Shown: in pieces, positions 18,731 to 27,705 of the stretch | Layout of the letters: each line of letters opens with the position of its first letter | How positions within the stretch are numbered: the first letter of the stretch is position 1 | Origin: Streptomyces xanthophaeus | Lineage (GTDB): Bacteria; Actinomycetota; Actinomycetes; Streptomycetales; Streptomycetaceae | Assembly: GCF_030440515.1 (NCBI RefSeq) | Contig: NZ_CP076543.1 | Coordinates: 7,045,001-7,109,000, forward strand | DNA: 64,000 nucleotides | Reading direction: 5' to 3' | Position numbers and translations under genes: made by a program | The notes under the pieces: generated by a model | The model's input: only the letters and a program-made list of their open reading frames with translations | What the model was told of the DNA's origin: nothing | The model's database searches: none

Positions 18731-18903
18731 GGTGCTCCTCGCCACTCGACGCCCGATCAGGAATGGTCACCCGCACCGCGGCGGGAGCGAAAGGTCCGCG
18801 AGGGCAGAGTCGTGGGGGGTCCGGGTGGACGGGAGGGCCGTAAGGGCAAGGTCCGCGCTCGATGCCCCTCGGACCCCTCGGCCCGGGGACCCTCGCTCCC
18901 GGC

Positions 18904-21900
18904 TCACACGGGGCCTTCCGCATCGCTGCTCAGCACGGCGCGCAGGTCCACCCGCCGCCGTATGCCGAGCTTGCGGTACGTGCTGGTCAGATGGGTTTCC
19001 ACGGTACGCAGCGCCAGGTGCAGAAGCTCGGAGATCTCGGCGTTCGTACGGCCGTCGGCGGCCAGTGCTGCGATCCGGCGTTCACCGGCGGTCAGCGAAC
19101 CCGGGCCGGTGAGCGAGGTGTTCCGGCGGCGGGAGCCGCTGACGCGCAGGGCCCGTTCCGCGCTGGCCGACAGCCGGATCGCGCCGAGCCGTTCGGCCGC
19201 CGCCGCGGCCTCCCTGAGCAACGGGCGGGCCCGGCGGGGCTGCCCCGCGGCCGTGAGCTGGAGGCCGTGGGTGACGAGCGCGGGGATCAACTCGATGTCG
19301 AACGAGGTGCCGCGCAGGATGCCGACGGCCTCGGCGGTGAGTTCGAGACCACGTCGGCCGCCGGTGGCCGCGCCCAGGACGCGCAGCGCGCGGCCCCGGA
19401 CCCGGGGAGTGCCCCACGCGGCGGCGTACCGGCTGTCTTCCTCGGCGAGCGCGAGCGCCTGGGGGGTTTCCCCCAGGAGGAGAAGGCATTCGGCGGCGGC
19501 CGAGCGCCACGGTGTGTTGACGAGGCTCTCCACGTCGCGGCCGAGTTGGCGCCTGCCGCACTCCCGGAAGTCGGCGAGTGCGCCCGCCGGATCGCCTACG
19601 GACGCACGCAGAACGCCGCGCGCATAGAGGAACCGGTTCAGCTCCCCACTGTCGTTCGCTTCCTCGACATCGATGTCGGCGATGAGTCGCTCGGCCTCGG
19701 CGGCGCGGCCGCGCTCGGCGAGTGCGATGACGCGATGGGCCAGGAGGTTGCTCACACCGGTACGAGCCGCGTCGGCCGGTGTCCGCAGCTTGTCGGCGGT
19801 CTCCTCCAGCAGCCACTGGTACTGGCCGCGTGCGGCGGCGGTGTCCGCCCGCGAGTCGAGCAGGGAGCGGTGGACGGGGTGCAGCGGCGTCAGCCAGTGC
19901 TCGGTCAGCCCGGCCCTGACGAGCCGTTCGGCGTCGTCCGAGGCGTCGGCCCACTGAGTCACGGCGGCGGCCGTGGCCAGTAAGTACGGCACCAGCAGGG
20001 GATCCTCCGGGGCGGCCAGCAGTTGCCGGATCTCTTCCACGGCCGACGCCGCGGACAGCGCTCCGGCCGCCGCCCTGTAGCGGATCAGCAGAGCGCGCAG
20101 GGCCGGGCTGATCCAGTCGGGGGACTGCTCGGCGCGCTCGCGGAGCCGGGTGTGGACGGCCCTGCGGATGTCCGGATCGTGGTCGGAGAAGAACGCCGAT
20201 GCCGTCTGGACGGTACGGGCGAGGACGGGTTCCGCGTCCAGCGGACCCAGATCGCGCAGGACGTCGAGCGCGGCGTGCGGCCTGCCCTGGTTGGCCAGGG
20301 CGTTGCCCAGGTTGACGGCGGCCAGCACCCGCCCCCTGGTCTGCTCCTGCAGTCGCAGCGCTTCGGCGAGCCGGGGTATCCCGCCCGTCCGCTGGGTGGT
20401 GAACTCCAGTTCGCCGAGTTCGGTGAGTACCGCGGACCGTCGCTCGCGCGGCAGCGGTTCGTCCAGCGCGCGGCGCAGATAGAGCGCGGCGGCGTCGGTC
20501 CTGCCGGCCCTGGACGCTTCGGCCGCCGCGTCCAGGAGGGCTCTGTCGACGGGCGCCTCACCTCCGGCCGCACCGGGCGGCTCTGCCCCTCCGGCCGCGC
20601 CGGCGGGGGAGGTGCGCAGCAGATGCCCGGCCACTGCTTCGGCCCCGTCGCCCCGGCGTCGGCGCAGCTCGGCGGCGCGGTGGTGCAGAGACTGCCGGTG
20701 CGAGCGGGGCCAGCCGTCGAGGACGGCTCCGCGCAGCAGCGGATGCGCGAAGCGCGGGACGCCGGTGCCGGGGGCGCGGCGCAGCAGCCCGAGCCGGATC
20801 ATCGCGGCGATCCAGCCCGCGACGCGGTCAGGATCGGCCCCGGTGAGCTCGGCGAGGAAGTCGACGAAGCCGCGGCCCGGGTCGGGCTCGCCGTGGCCGG
20901 CGGCCCCCGGGCAGAGGTCGGACGTTCCAGCCCCGTCGGGGAACCCGCGTCCCCCGACTCCCTGTTCGCTGTCCTCCTGCACTCCCTCGTCGCACTGTTC
21001 CGGAGTCGAACCCTCCAGTTCTGCCAGCGCGCGGGCCACCAGGGTGCTTTCGTGACCCGTGCTCTTCAGCCACCACGAGACAGCCGCGACGAACGCCCCC
21101 GGGTACAGCTCGGCGCACCTTTCGGGAAGCCGCGGCTCCGGGCCGCTGCTGTCCCACGCGCCGTACGGGAAGACCGCCCTCAGGTCGTCGAGCAGCGAGC
21201 GCAGCAGCAGCGGATTGCCGGCGCCGGCCCGTACGCAGCCGTCCAGCCAGGCGTCGCTGGTGTCCGGGCCCAGGGCTCCGCGGACCAGTTCCGCGGCGGC
21301 GGAGCGGCTCAGCGGCGTGAGCGCGTGCATCCGCACGGTGTCGGGGGGCAAGGAGTACGCGAGGCCCGCTCGGGGCGGGGTGATGTCGTACTGCCCTCGT
21401 TCGGTGACCACCATGAGGACCGGCATTCCGGTCAGCCGCCGGGCGGCCTCGGTCAGCCAGTTCCGGGAGGCCTGGTCGGCGAGGTGCACGTCATCCACGG
21501 TGATCAGCAGGGGGGACGCGGCCGCGTGCTCGCACAATAATCGCCACAGGCGGGACGAGTGGCTCGAGAGCTTCAGAGTCTGCGGGGCACCATGGAGGTC
21601 GCCGGGGTCGGGCTCCGCGTCGAGAAGCCGCTGCACCAGGGCGAGGGGGGCGCCGGGGCAGTCGGCCGAGGCATGGGCCCGCAGGACCTGCATGCCGAGC
21701 TTCGCGCCCTGTTCGGCGGCGACCTCCAGCAGTGCGCTGCGGCCCGTGCCGGTGGGCGCGCGGAACAGGACCAGTCGACCCGATCCGTTCAAAGCTCGAT
21801 CGGTCTCCGCCGCCAGCAGCTCCAGCGCGCCGTCGCGTTCCAGGAGCCCGGCGGAGCCGGGACCAGGGATCGACGGTGTGGCCGGATCGAGTGGGTGACG

Positions 21901-21960
21901 TCGTGGCCGGATCGATCCCACTGTCACGCCGATCTCGTGGTCGGTCTCGTGGTAAGCCAC
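18904..21960 (-). CDS. Large ATP-binding LuxR-family regulator (LAL type)
   Basis: About 1018 residues from GTG 21960. A P-loop near 67-76 reads RAPTGTGRSALL, with Arg where Lys is usual. A Walker B-like LLITVDDVHLADQ follows near residue 150. The central region is helical and TPR-like, and residues about 945-1010 hold the LuxR helix-turn-helix (LTAGERRIAALAADG, NAEISELLHLALRTVETHL). No clear ribosome site fixes the start. The gene lies at the edge of the CIS block, divergent from a second LuxR-type gene, so it is a likely activator of the cluster; this is by position. ATP-dependent switching in such proteins is known; here it is not shown. Confidence 0.85.
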   Translation of the reverse strand: MAYHETDHEIGVTVGSIRPRRHPLDPATPSIPGPGSAGLLERDGALELLAAETDRALNGSGRLVLFRAPTGTGRSALLEVAAEQGAKLGMQVLRAHASADCPGAPLALVQRLLDAEPDPGDLHGAPQTLKLSSHSSRLWRLLCEHAAASPLLITVDDVHLADQASRNWLTEAARRLTGMPVLMVVTERGQYDITPPRAGLAYSLPPDTVRMHALTPLSRSAAAELVRGALGPDTSDAWLDGCVRAGAGNPLLLRSLLDDLRAVFPYGAWDSSGPEPRLPERCAELYPGAFVAAVSWWLKSTGHESTLVARALAELEGSTPEQCDEGVQEDSEQGVGGRGFPDGAGTSDLCPGAAGHGEPDPGRGFVDFLAELTGADPDRVAGWIAAMIRLGLLRRAPGTGVPRFAHPLLRGAVLDGWPRSHRQSLHHRAAELRRRRGDGAEAVAGHLLRTSPAGAAGGAEPPGAAGGEAPVDRALLDAAAEASRAGRTDAAALYLRRALDEPLPRERRSAVLTELGELEFTTQRTGGIPRLAEALRLQEQTRGRVLAAVNLGNALANQGRPHAALDVLRDLGPLDAEPVLARTVQTASAFFSDHDPDIRRAVHTRLRERAEQSPDWISPALRALLIRYRAAAGALSAASAVEEIRQLLAAPEDPLLVPYLLATAAAVTQWADASDDAERLVRAGLTEHWLTPLHPVHRSLLDSRADTAAARGQYQWLLEETADKLRTPADAARTGVSNLLAHRVIALAERGRAAEAERLIADIDVEEANDSGELNRFLYARGVLRASVGDPAGALADFRECGRRQLGRDVESLVNTPWRSAAAECLLLLGETPQALALAEEDSRYAAAWGTPRVRGRALRVLGAATGGRRGLELTAEAVGILRGTSFDIELIPALVTHGLQLTAAGQPRRARPLLREAAAAAERLGAIRLSASAERALRVSGSRRRNTSLTGPGSLTAGERRIAALAADGRTNAEISELLHLALRTVETHLTSTYRKLGIRRRVDLRAVLSSDAEGPV

Positions 21961-22040
21961 GGTGGTGGTCGTCCCCTCGGCGAAGGAAGGATGTAGCAGG
22001 CACGCTTTGTTCTGATGAGTGAGACGTGAGGACGTATGGC
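21961..22040. promoter_or_regulatory. Divergent promoter region between two regulators
   Basis: Only 80 bases separate the starts of the LAL regulator (minus) and the response-regulator-like gene (plus), so both promoters must lie here or inside the coding starts. The right half (about 22001-22040) is A/T-richer. No box or operator can be assigned with confidence. Confidence 0.4.
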
Positions 22041-22679
22041 ATGGTTCTTCGAAACTCGAACAGAATTCCGGTAGAGGTTCACGCGTCGGACCCGCTGTCC
22101 CTGGACGGAGCGGTCAGCCAACTGCGCCGCCACTCCGAGGTGGAGCTCTTCGAGGAGGGCGCGAGCCGGCCGGGCACGGTCGCGGTCCTGCTCGCGGACG
22201 TGCTGGACGAACCCACGATGTCGCGGCTGAGGCGGCTGACGCGCGCGGACGGCATCAGGGCGGTCCTCGTCACGAGCCTCATCCGCGAGGCGGAGCTGCT
22301 CCAGGTGATCGAGTACGGGGTCGGCGCGATCGTCTGGCGGCGCGAGGCCACCGGACACCGCCTTCTCCAAGCGGTCCTCGCGGCCTCCCGGGGCGACGGG
22401 GACCTGCCGTCGGACCTGCTGGGACGGCTGATGGCCCAGGTCGGTACGCTGCAGCGCGGCACGACCAGCGTGTCGGGAGCCACGGTGTCCGGCCTCGCAC
22501 CGCGTGAGATCGATGTGCTCCGACTGGTAGCCGAAGGGCTGGATACCGCGGAGATCGCCGGCAAACTCTCGTACTCCGAACGCACGGTCAAGAACGTCAT
22601 GCACGGCCTGACGACCCGCCTGCAGCTCCGTAACCGGGCCCATGCCGTGGCCTACGCCTTGCGCGAAGGCTACATCTGA
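22041..22679 (+). CDS. LuxR-type response-regulator-like protein
   Basis: 212 residues from ATG 22041, with GAGG 9 bases upstream; GTG 22026 would add five residues. The N-terminal 120 residues have the receiver-like alternating pattern (VAVLLADVLDEP near 55, AVLVTSLIREAEL, IEYGVGAIVWRREA), but the phosphoacceptor is uncertain. The C terminus carries a clear LuxR helix-turn-helix (LAPREIDVLRLVAEG, EIAGKLSYSERTVKNVMHGL). No cognate kinase is adjacent. It leads the plus-strand CIS genes, 179 bases before the DUF4255 gene, and probably controls them or the divergent LAL gene; this is inference. Confidence 0.8.
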   Translation: MVLRNSNRIPVEVHASDPLSLDGAVSQLRRHSEVELFEEGASRPGTVAVLLADVLDEPTMSRLRRLTRADGIRAVLVTSLIREAELLQVIEYGVGAIVWRREATGHRLLQAVLAASRGDGDLPSDLLGRLMAQVGTLQRGTTSVSGATVSGLAPREIDVLRLVAEGLDTAEIAGKLSYSERTVKNVMHGLTTRLQLRNRAHAVAYALREGYI

Positions 22680-22858
22680 CGTCTCGCGCGCCGGCACCGC
22701 GCCGGTACAAGGTCCCCGAGGACAGGAGCAGGGCGACGCGGGGGCAGCGGAGTTGCCCCCGGATCGTCCCCCGGGTGCCTCGCGGGCCGGCGCCCCGGCG
22801 GCCACGATGGACCGGGCTCCTCCATGCCCGGGCGTCGACGACGAAGGGCAGCGCGACC

Positions 22859-23548
22859 GTGATTCACGAGGTGGACGACATCCTGAGAGGGCTGCTCATC
22901 CGCGGCTCCTTCGCGGGGTCCGAAGTCGAAGTCGCCTTCGACGCCCCGACGCGCGACTGGGCGGCCCGACGCAACGCGCCGACCGTCGACGCGTATCTCT
23001 ACGACATCCGCGAGGACACCAAGCGGCGCCAGCGCGGCAGGATCGGGCTCCGCGACGAGCAGGGGATCACCGTCAAGGAGCACCAGCCGCCGCGCTGGTT
23101 CCGGCTCTCGTACCTCGTCACGGCCTGGACCAAGCGTCCGCAGGACGAGCACCGGATGCTCTCCGCGGTACTGCACACGCTGCTGCCCAAGGAGATCCTG
23201 CCGCCGGAGGACCTGACGGGCACCCTCGCCGAACTCGGCCTCTCCGTCCCGTTGACCGTCGCGGGGCTGCACACCGAGGCGCGCTCGCTCGCGGACATCT
23301 GGTCCGCGCTGGGCGGTGAACTCAAGCCCTCGCTCGACGTGGTGATCACCGCACCCTTCCTGGCATCCCCCGACTACCGCGTCGGGCCGCCGGTCACGGA
23401 GGGGCTCGGCGTCCGGGTCCGGGGCACGGACGGCGGGTCCGACGACGGTCCCACGCGCCAGCACAGCGCGAAGAGCGTGGCCGCCGCCAAGGAGGACTTC
23501 GTGCGGAGGAACAGCAGGACGGGATCGGTTCAGGAGCAGCAGAAGTGA
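22859..23548 (+). CDS. DUF4255 protein, CIS cap/terminator-like (Pvc16-type)
   Basis: 229 residues from GTG 22859. The DUF4255 pattern is plain: IHEVDDILRGLLIRG, NAPTVDAYLYDIREDTKRR, PPRWFRLSYLVTAWT, HRMLSAVLHTLLP, and LDVVITAPF near 180. In Photorhabdus-type systems this family caps the tail end of the tube/sheath. Its stop overlaps the GTG of the ATPase gene (GTGA), the same pairing of cap and ATPase found in other systems. The last 40 residues are charged and probably disordered. Confidence 0.82.
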   Translation: MIHEVDDILRGLLIRGSFAGSEVEVAFDAPTRDWAARRNAPTVDAYLYDIREDTKRRQRGRIGLRDEQGITVKEHQPPRWFRLSYLVTAWTKRPQDEHRMLSAVLHTLLPKEILPPEDLTGTLAELGLSVPLTVAGLHTEARSLADIWSALGGELKPSLDVVITAPFLASPDYRVGPPVTEGLGVRVRGTDGGSDDGPTRQHSAKSVAAAKEDFVRRNSRTGSVQEQQK

Positions 23549-25689
23549 ACGACCCCTCCCCCCTGCTCGAACGGCTCGCGCAACTGCGCGCGCGGGTGGC
23601 CCTCCTCGTCGATCGCCGCAGCGCCACGGACCCGACGGCCACCGACCCGATGCGCGGGATGTACCTGACGGGGGAGGCGGTACAGCACCTGCTGTTCGGG
23701 CGGACAGAAACGGAAGGCCTGACTCCGTCCGGCCCGGACGAGTGGCAGGGGCCCGGCGAACCCGGCGCGGCAGAGCAGCCGGAAACCGAGGACGCGGCGG
23801 AGTCGGACGAGACCTGGCCGTCCGAGGACGACCGCCTCCACTGGCTCGCCCACTGGCTGCGCCTCAGCCCCCTCGACACCCAGATCCTGCTGATCGCGCT
23901 GGCGCCCGACCTGGACCGCTCCTTCGAGGCGCTGTACGGCTACCTCAATGACGACGTGACCCGTCGCCGGGCGACCGTGGCGCTCGCGCTCGACCTGTGC
24001 GGGGTGCCCACGCACTCCGCCGCCGGACGCTCCCGGTTCCATCCGGCCGCACGGCTGCTCGCGCGCGGGCTGATCGAGGTGGACGACCCCGAACGCCCCT
24101 TCCTCAGCCGCTCCTTGCGCGTTCCCGACCGGGTCGTGGCACATCTGCTCGGTGACGACACCCCGGACCCGGCGCTGCAGGGCACCGTACGTCCGCTTTC
24201 GTACCGGCCCGGTGCAGCGGACGAGGAGAACGCGGCGGCCACCGGCACGCCGGACGGCGGCGACGGCGACCCGCTGACCCGGAGACTGGCCGGGCACCTC
24301 GCGGCGCGCCCGCTCACCGCCTACCTGCGCGAGCACCGCGACGGCGACGGCCTCGCCTGCGCCACCGCCGCCCTGGGCGCGGCGGGCATCCCGGCCCTGC
24401 ACTTCGCGCCGGCAGGACGCCCCGAGGAGCACCGCCCCGAGGAGCACGCGCCCGAGCACCGTCCGGCCGGGGAACGCCTCCCGTACCGGGAACTGCTGCG
24501 CGAGGCACGGCTGACGGGACGCGCGATCGTGGTGACCTCGCTGCCCGAGAAGCCCGGGGAACTGATCCGGGCGCTCACCGTGGCGGACGTCCCGGTCCTG
24601 TTCGCGGACCCGCGCCCGTACGACCCGCAGTGGTGCGACAGCGGACGTGACCCGATCGTGCTGGACGCGCCGCGGCAGCGGGCCGGCGATCTCGACGCCT
24701 GGCGGGCGGCGCTCGGCCCCCCGGAGCCGGCGTTCGACCTGGCGCCGGTCGTCGCCGCGTACCGGCTCGGGCCCGTCGGGATCGACCGCGCGTCCCGCGC
24801 GGCGCGCGACCTCGCTGCGTTCGACGGTACGGAACTGTCCGCCGCGCACCTGCGGTTCGCGGCGCGGCAGCAGTCCGCGTCGGGCCTCGAGAGGCACGCC
24901 CGCCGCATCCGGCCTGACGTCGGCTGGAACGACCTGGTCCTGCCCGAAGGCCCGCTGGCGCAGCTGCGGGAGCTGGTCCTTCGGGCCCGACACCGCGACC
25001 GGGTGCTCGGCGACTGGCGGCTGAGCACGGGCGGCGGGCGCGGGCGGGGCGTGGTGGGGCTGTTCGCGGGCGACTCCGGGACCGGGAAGACGCTCTCCGC
25101 CGAAGTCGTCGCGGGGGAACTGGGCCTGGACCTCTACGTCGTACAGCTACCGTCCGTCGTGGACAAGTACGTCGGCGAGACGGAGAAGAACCTGGAGCGG
25201 ATCTTCACCGAGGCCGACCGTACGGACACGGTGCTGCTCTTCGACGAGGCGGACGCGGTCTTCGGCAAGCGCTCCGAGGTCAGCAGCTCCAACGACCGCC
25301 ACGCGAACATGGAGAGCGCCTACCTCCTGCAGCGTCTGGAGTCGTTCGACGGAATCGCCCTGCTGACCACCAACCTGCGCTCCAACATCGACGACGCCTT
25401 CACCCGCCGGCTGGACCTGGTGGTCGACTTCCCCTTCCCGGACGAGGAGCAGCGTCTGGCGCTGTGGCGGCACAGCCTCGCCCACGTCCCCTGCGCCGAG
25501 GACATCGATCCGGCCTTCTGCGCACGGGACTTCGAGCTGGCGGGCGGCTCGATCCGCAGCGCGGTCGTCACGGCCGCGTACGCGGCGGCGGGCCGGGGCG
25601 ACGGTGTATCGACGGCGGATCTCCTGGCCGGCGCCCGGCGCGAGTACCGCAAGGCGGGCCGGCTCGTCCTGGACGACGCCTCCTGGTAG
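23545..25689 (+). CDS. AAA+ ATPase of the CIS (Pvc15-type)
   Basis: 714 residues, starting at GTG 23545 inside the preceding stop. The N-terminal 470 residues are helical with acidic linker segments (about 65-95 and 215-235). The C-terminal AAA+ domain has Walker A FAGDSGTGKTLSAE near 508, a pore-like VDKYVGETEKNLE, Walker B TVLLFDEADAVFGKRSEV near 560, sensor-1 LLTTNLRSNIDDAF and an arginine finger region FTRRLDLVVDFPFP. Such ATPases accompany many CIS clusters and are linked to cargo loading or assembly. A repeat-containing hairpin follows before the convergent membrane protein gene. Confidence 0.88.
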   Translation: MNDPSPLLERLAQLRARVALLVDRRSATDPTATDPMRGMYLTGEAVQHLLFGRTETEGLTPSGPDEWQGPGEPGAAEQPETEDAAESDETWPSEDDRLHWLAHWLRLSPLDTQILLIALAPDLDRSFEALYGYLNDDVTRRRATVALALDLCGVPTHSAAGRSRFHPAARLLARGLIEVDDPERPFLSRSLRVPDRVVAHLLGDDTPDPALQGTVRPLSYRPGAADEENAAATGTPDGGDGDPLTRRLAGHLAARPLTAYLREHRDGDGLACATAALGAAGIPALHFAPAGRPEEHRPEEHAPEHRPAGERLPYRELLREARLTGRAIVVTSLPEKPGELIRALTVADVPVLFADPRPYDPQWCDSGRDPIVLDAPRQRAGDLDAWRAALGPPEPAFDLAPVVAAYRLGPVGIDRASRAARDLAAFDGTELSAAHLRFAARQQSASGLERHARRIRPDVGWNDLVLPEGPLAQLRELVLRARHRDRVLGDWRLSTGGGRGRGVVGLFAGDSGTGKTLSAEVVAGELGLDLYVVQLPSVVDKYVGETEKNLERIFTEADRTDTVLLFDEADAVFGKRSEVSSSNDRHANMESAYLLQRLESFDGIALLTTNLRSNIDDAFTRRLDLVVDFPFPDEEQRLALWRHSLAHVPCAEDIDPAFCARDFELAGGSIRSAVVTAAYAAAGRGDGVSTADLLAGARREYRKAGRLVLDDASW

Positions 25690-25747
25690 ACCGTCCTCGG
25701 ACAGCGTGTCCAGGCCAGGGCGCGTCCTGGCCGAACGGTTACGTGAC

Positions 25748-25813
25748 GCGGGTCCGCAGCGGCCGGACGGCGCGGGTCCGCAGCGGCCGGACCGCGAGGG
25801 TCCGGCCGCTGCG
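25748..25813. terminator. 24-bp tandem repeat plus 15-bp hairpin between convergent genes
   Basis: A 21-base unit (GCGGGTCCGCAGCGGCCGGAC) occurs at 25748-25768 and again at 25772-25792. The second copy forms a perfect 15-bp stem (25779-25793 with 25799-25813, loop GCGAG). The position between two converging genes supports a two-way terminator. Confidence 0.7.
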
Positions 25814-25833
25814 GGCGACGACCCGGGCCGCGG

Positions 25834-27360
25834 CTACTTCATCGGTCCCGGGAGCCAGTCCTTGGCCGTCACCGTGCCCGGCGTGGTCTGCTCGTGGACC
25901 CAGCCCAGTTTCGCCTTCGTGAGAGTCGGCTCGTCGAGGACCCCGGTCTGCTCGGCCCCGAACTGGGCCTGGTACTCCTTGATCCGGTCCGTGTCGGCCC
26001 GAGTCGGCTTCTCCTGGAGCTGGACGTGCTTGCGCAGGTAGTCGATGTTGGCCTTCGTATACGTCACCGTCGTGGCCAGGTCGCCGTCGTCGAACTCGCC
26101 CTGCGTGCCCCAGAGCAGGATGTTCCGTACCCAGGGCACCTCAGGGCTGGCCTGGTTCTGGTTCAGCGACACGTCCTTGCTGGCGACGAAGTGCGCTGCC
26201 AGGAGCGCGGTCATCGTGGTGCGGCCCAGGTTCCCGGGCCCGTCGGTCTTCGCCATCTGGCTGAACTGGCCGTACTTCGAGTCGTTGGACTGCTGGAAGC
26301 ACGTCAGCGCCTGCTGGGTCGCCGCGTCCAGCTTGCCCACGGTGTAAGGGGCGGTCAGCTTGCAGTCGGCCGCCCCCTCGACCAGTCGTACCTGTGCGAA
26401 CTGCACGAAGAGGTTCGGCTTGTCCTGCGACGTGATGGGCAGCGGAGCCCGCGCGGGCTTGGCTCCCTCCGGGGGCTTCTTCTTCTCACCCTCTCCACCG
26501 CCGGCGTCCGGTACCTCGGGCTGCGCCGTGGGCGAGACCGCCGGCGTCGGCTTGCCGGTCGGCTGCTCCGGCAGCGTGGTGGCCGCCGCCTGCTGCAGCT
26601 TCTCCTGCGCGAGAGTGCGGACCGGCGCCTTGTAGGTGAGCCAGAGTACGACTGCGGTGACGGTGAGGGCGAGCAGCAGGCTCAGCGAGGTCATCATCCA
26701 GACCGGCAGCAGTGTGCGCTGCACGTATGTGCCGTTCACCACCAGGGGGTCGAAGCCCGAGCGCCGCACCGACAGCTCGTACGGCCGCTGCTGCTTCTGC
26801 CCCACCCAGGTGATCTGCCGGGGCTTCAGCGTCGCGTCGACGAAGGCGGCACGACCGGGTTCGATCTGGACGTTGGACGGGACGATCTCGTACGAGAGGT
26901 CGTCGCTGGTCTTGTCGCCGCCACCGATCGACGCCGTGAGCACGGTGTTGCCGAGGTTGTCGACGGCCAGCTTGGGCCGGCCCCTGAAGCGTCCCTTGAC
27001 GGTCTGCGGGACCAGCTCGGCCCGCACCTCCATGAACGTGGTGAAGGTGACGTTCCCCTCGGCGACCGTGGCCGACCCGGGGTGTTCGGTGGGCAGGATG
27101 CGCACACCGTACGGGTGCGGGCCCGCGGTCGCGTCCGGGCTACGGGGTGGGGCGACCGTCAGCTCCACGGTGCCGGTGGTGCCCGGGAAGAGCCTGATCG
27201 TCGGCGGTTCCACCGAGACGTACGGGGCGATGTCGCCGACCGCCTCGAAGCGGTACTCGTCGACGACGTCGCCGGTGTTGCGCAGACGCAGTCGTACGGT
27301 GGTGCTGCTGCCCGGGTCGACCGTGGTCGAGGCGGGCTCCAGGGATGTCCAGGTCGTCAC
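25834..27360 (-). CDS. Ig-like/one-TM membrane protein with peptidoglycan-binding-like tail
   Basis: About 508 residues from GTG 27360 (MTTWTSLEPASTTVDPGSS); GTG 27381 is an alternative and neither has a clear ribosome site. Residues 1-200 are beta-sandwich-like, with repeated patterns VDPGSSTTVRLRLRNTG and NVQIEPGRAAFVDATLKP, as in NPCBM/COG1470-like Ig folds. There is no signal peptide; a single membrane helix lies at about 215-240. A Pro/Lys-rich linker follows, then a C-terminal domain with segments such as LDAATQQALTCFQQ and IKEYQAQFGAEQTGVLDEPTL that look like peptidoglycan-binding repeats. The predicted topology is N-inside, C-outside. It is encoded against the CIS genes but inside the cluster. 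Confidence 0.75.
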   Translation of the reverse strand: MTTWTSLEPASTTVDPGSSTTVRLRLRNTGDVVDEYRFEAVGDIAPYVSVEPPTIRLFPGTTGTVELTVAPPRSPDATAGPHPYGVRILPTEHPGSATVAEGNVTFTTFMEVRAELVPQTVKGRFRGRPKLAVDNLGNTVLTASIGGGDKTSDDLSYEIVPSNVQIEPGRAAFVDATLKPRQITWVGQKQQRPYELSVRRSGFDPLVVNGTYVQRTLLPVWMMTSLSLLLALTVTAVVLWLTYKAPVRTLAQEKLQQAAATTLPEQPTGKPTPAVSPTAQPEVPDAGGGEGEKKKPPEGAKPARAPLPITSQDKPNLFVQFAQVRLVEGAADCKLTAPYTVGKLDAATQQALTCFQQSNDSKYGQFSQMAKTDGPGNLGRTTMTALLAAHFVASKDVSLNQNQASPEVPWVRNILLWGTQGEFDDGDLATTVTYTKANIDYLRKHVQLQEKPTRADTDRIKEYQAQFGAEQTGVLDEPTLTKAKLGWVHEQTTPGTVTAKDWLPGPMK

Positions 27361-27705
27361 CCGATGGACGCTACTGCCCACGGGAAGGCCGGCATCAGGG
27401 GCCGCCGGGTAGCGCCGCTGCCCGAATGGTAACGCCCGCTGCCCTCGAACACCCCTGCGTGCGCCTGCCGTCGAGGGACTCGGGACCGAGCCCGCGGCCG
27501 CGTTCCACGGCGCTCCGCCCGGCGCCGCCCCGGTACGTCCCCGCCGCGGGCGCCCCGCAGCGGCTCGGCCTCGCGGTCATCCTCCCCTTGCCCCTGGGGA
27601 CATGGTCACTGCCCCCGACAAGGCACCGGAGGACGTATCCCCGGCCGTGTGCGGGGCGCGAGGGTGAGTCTGGTTCTTGTCCTGGTACCCCGAGGAGAGC
27701 AGAGC
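27361..27705. other. Intergenic region upstream of the sheath gene
   Basis: No gene. This 345-base divergent spacer separates the membrane protein gene from the sheath gene and should hold the promoter of the main structural operon. GAGGAGAG at 27691-27698 is the sheath ribosome site. I cannot assign promoter boxes. Confidence 0.4.
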
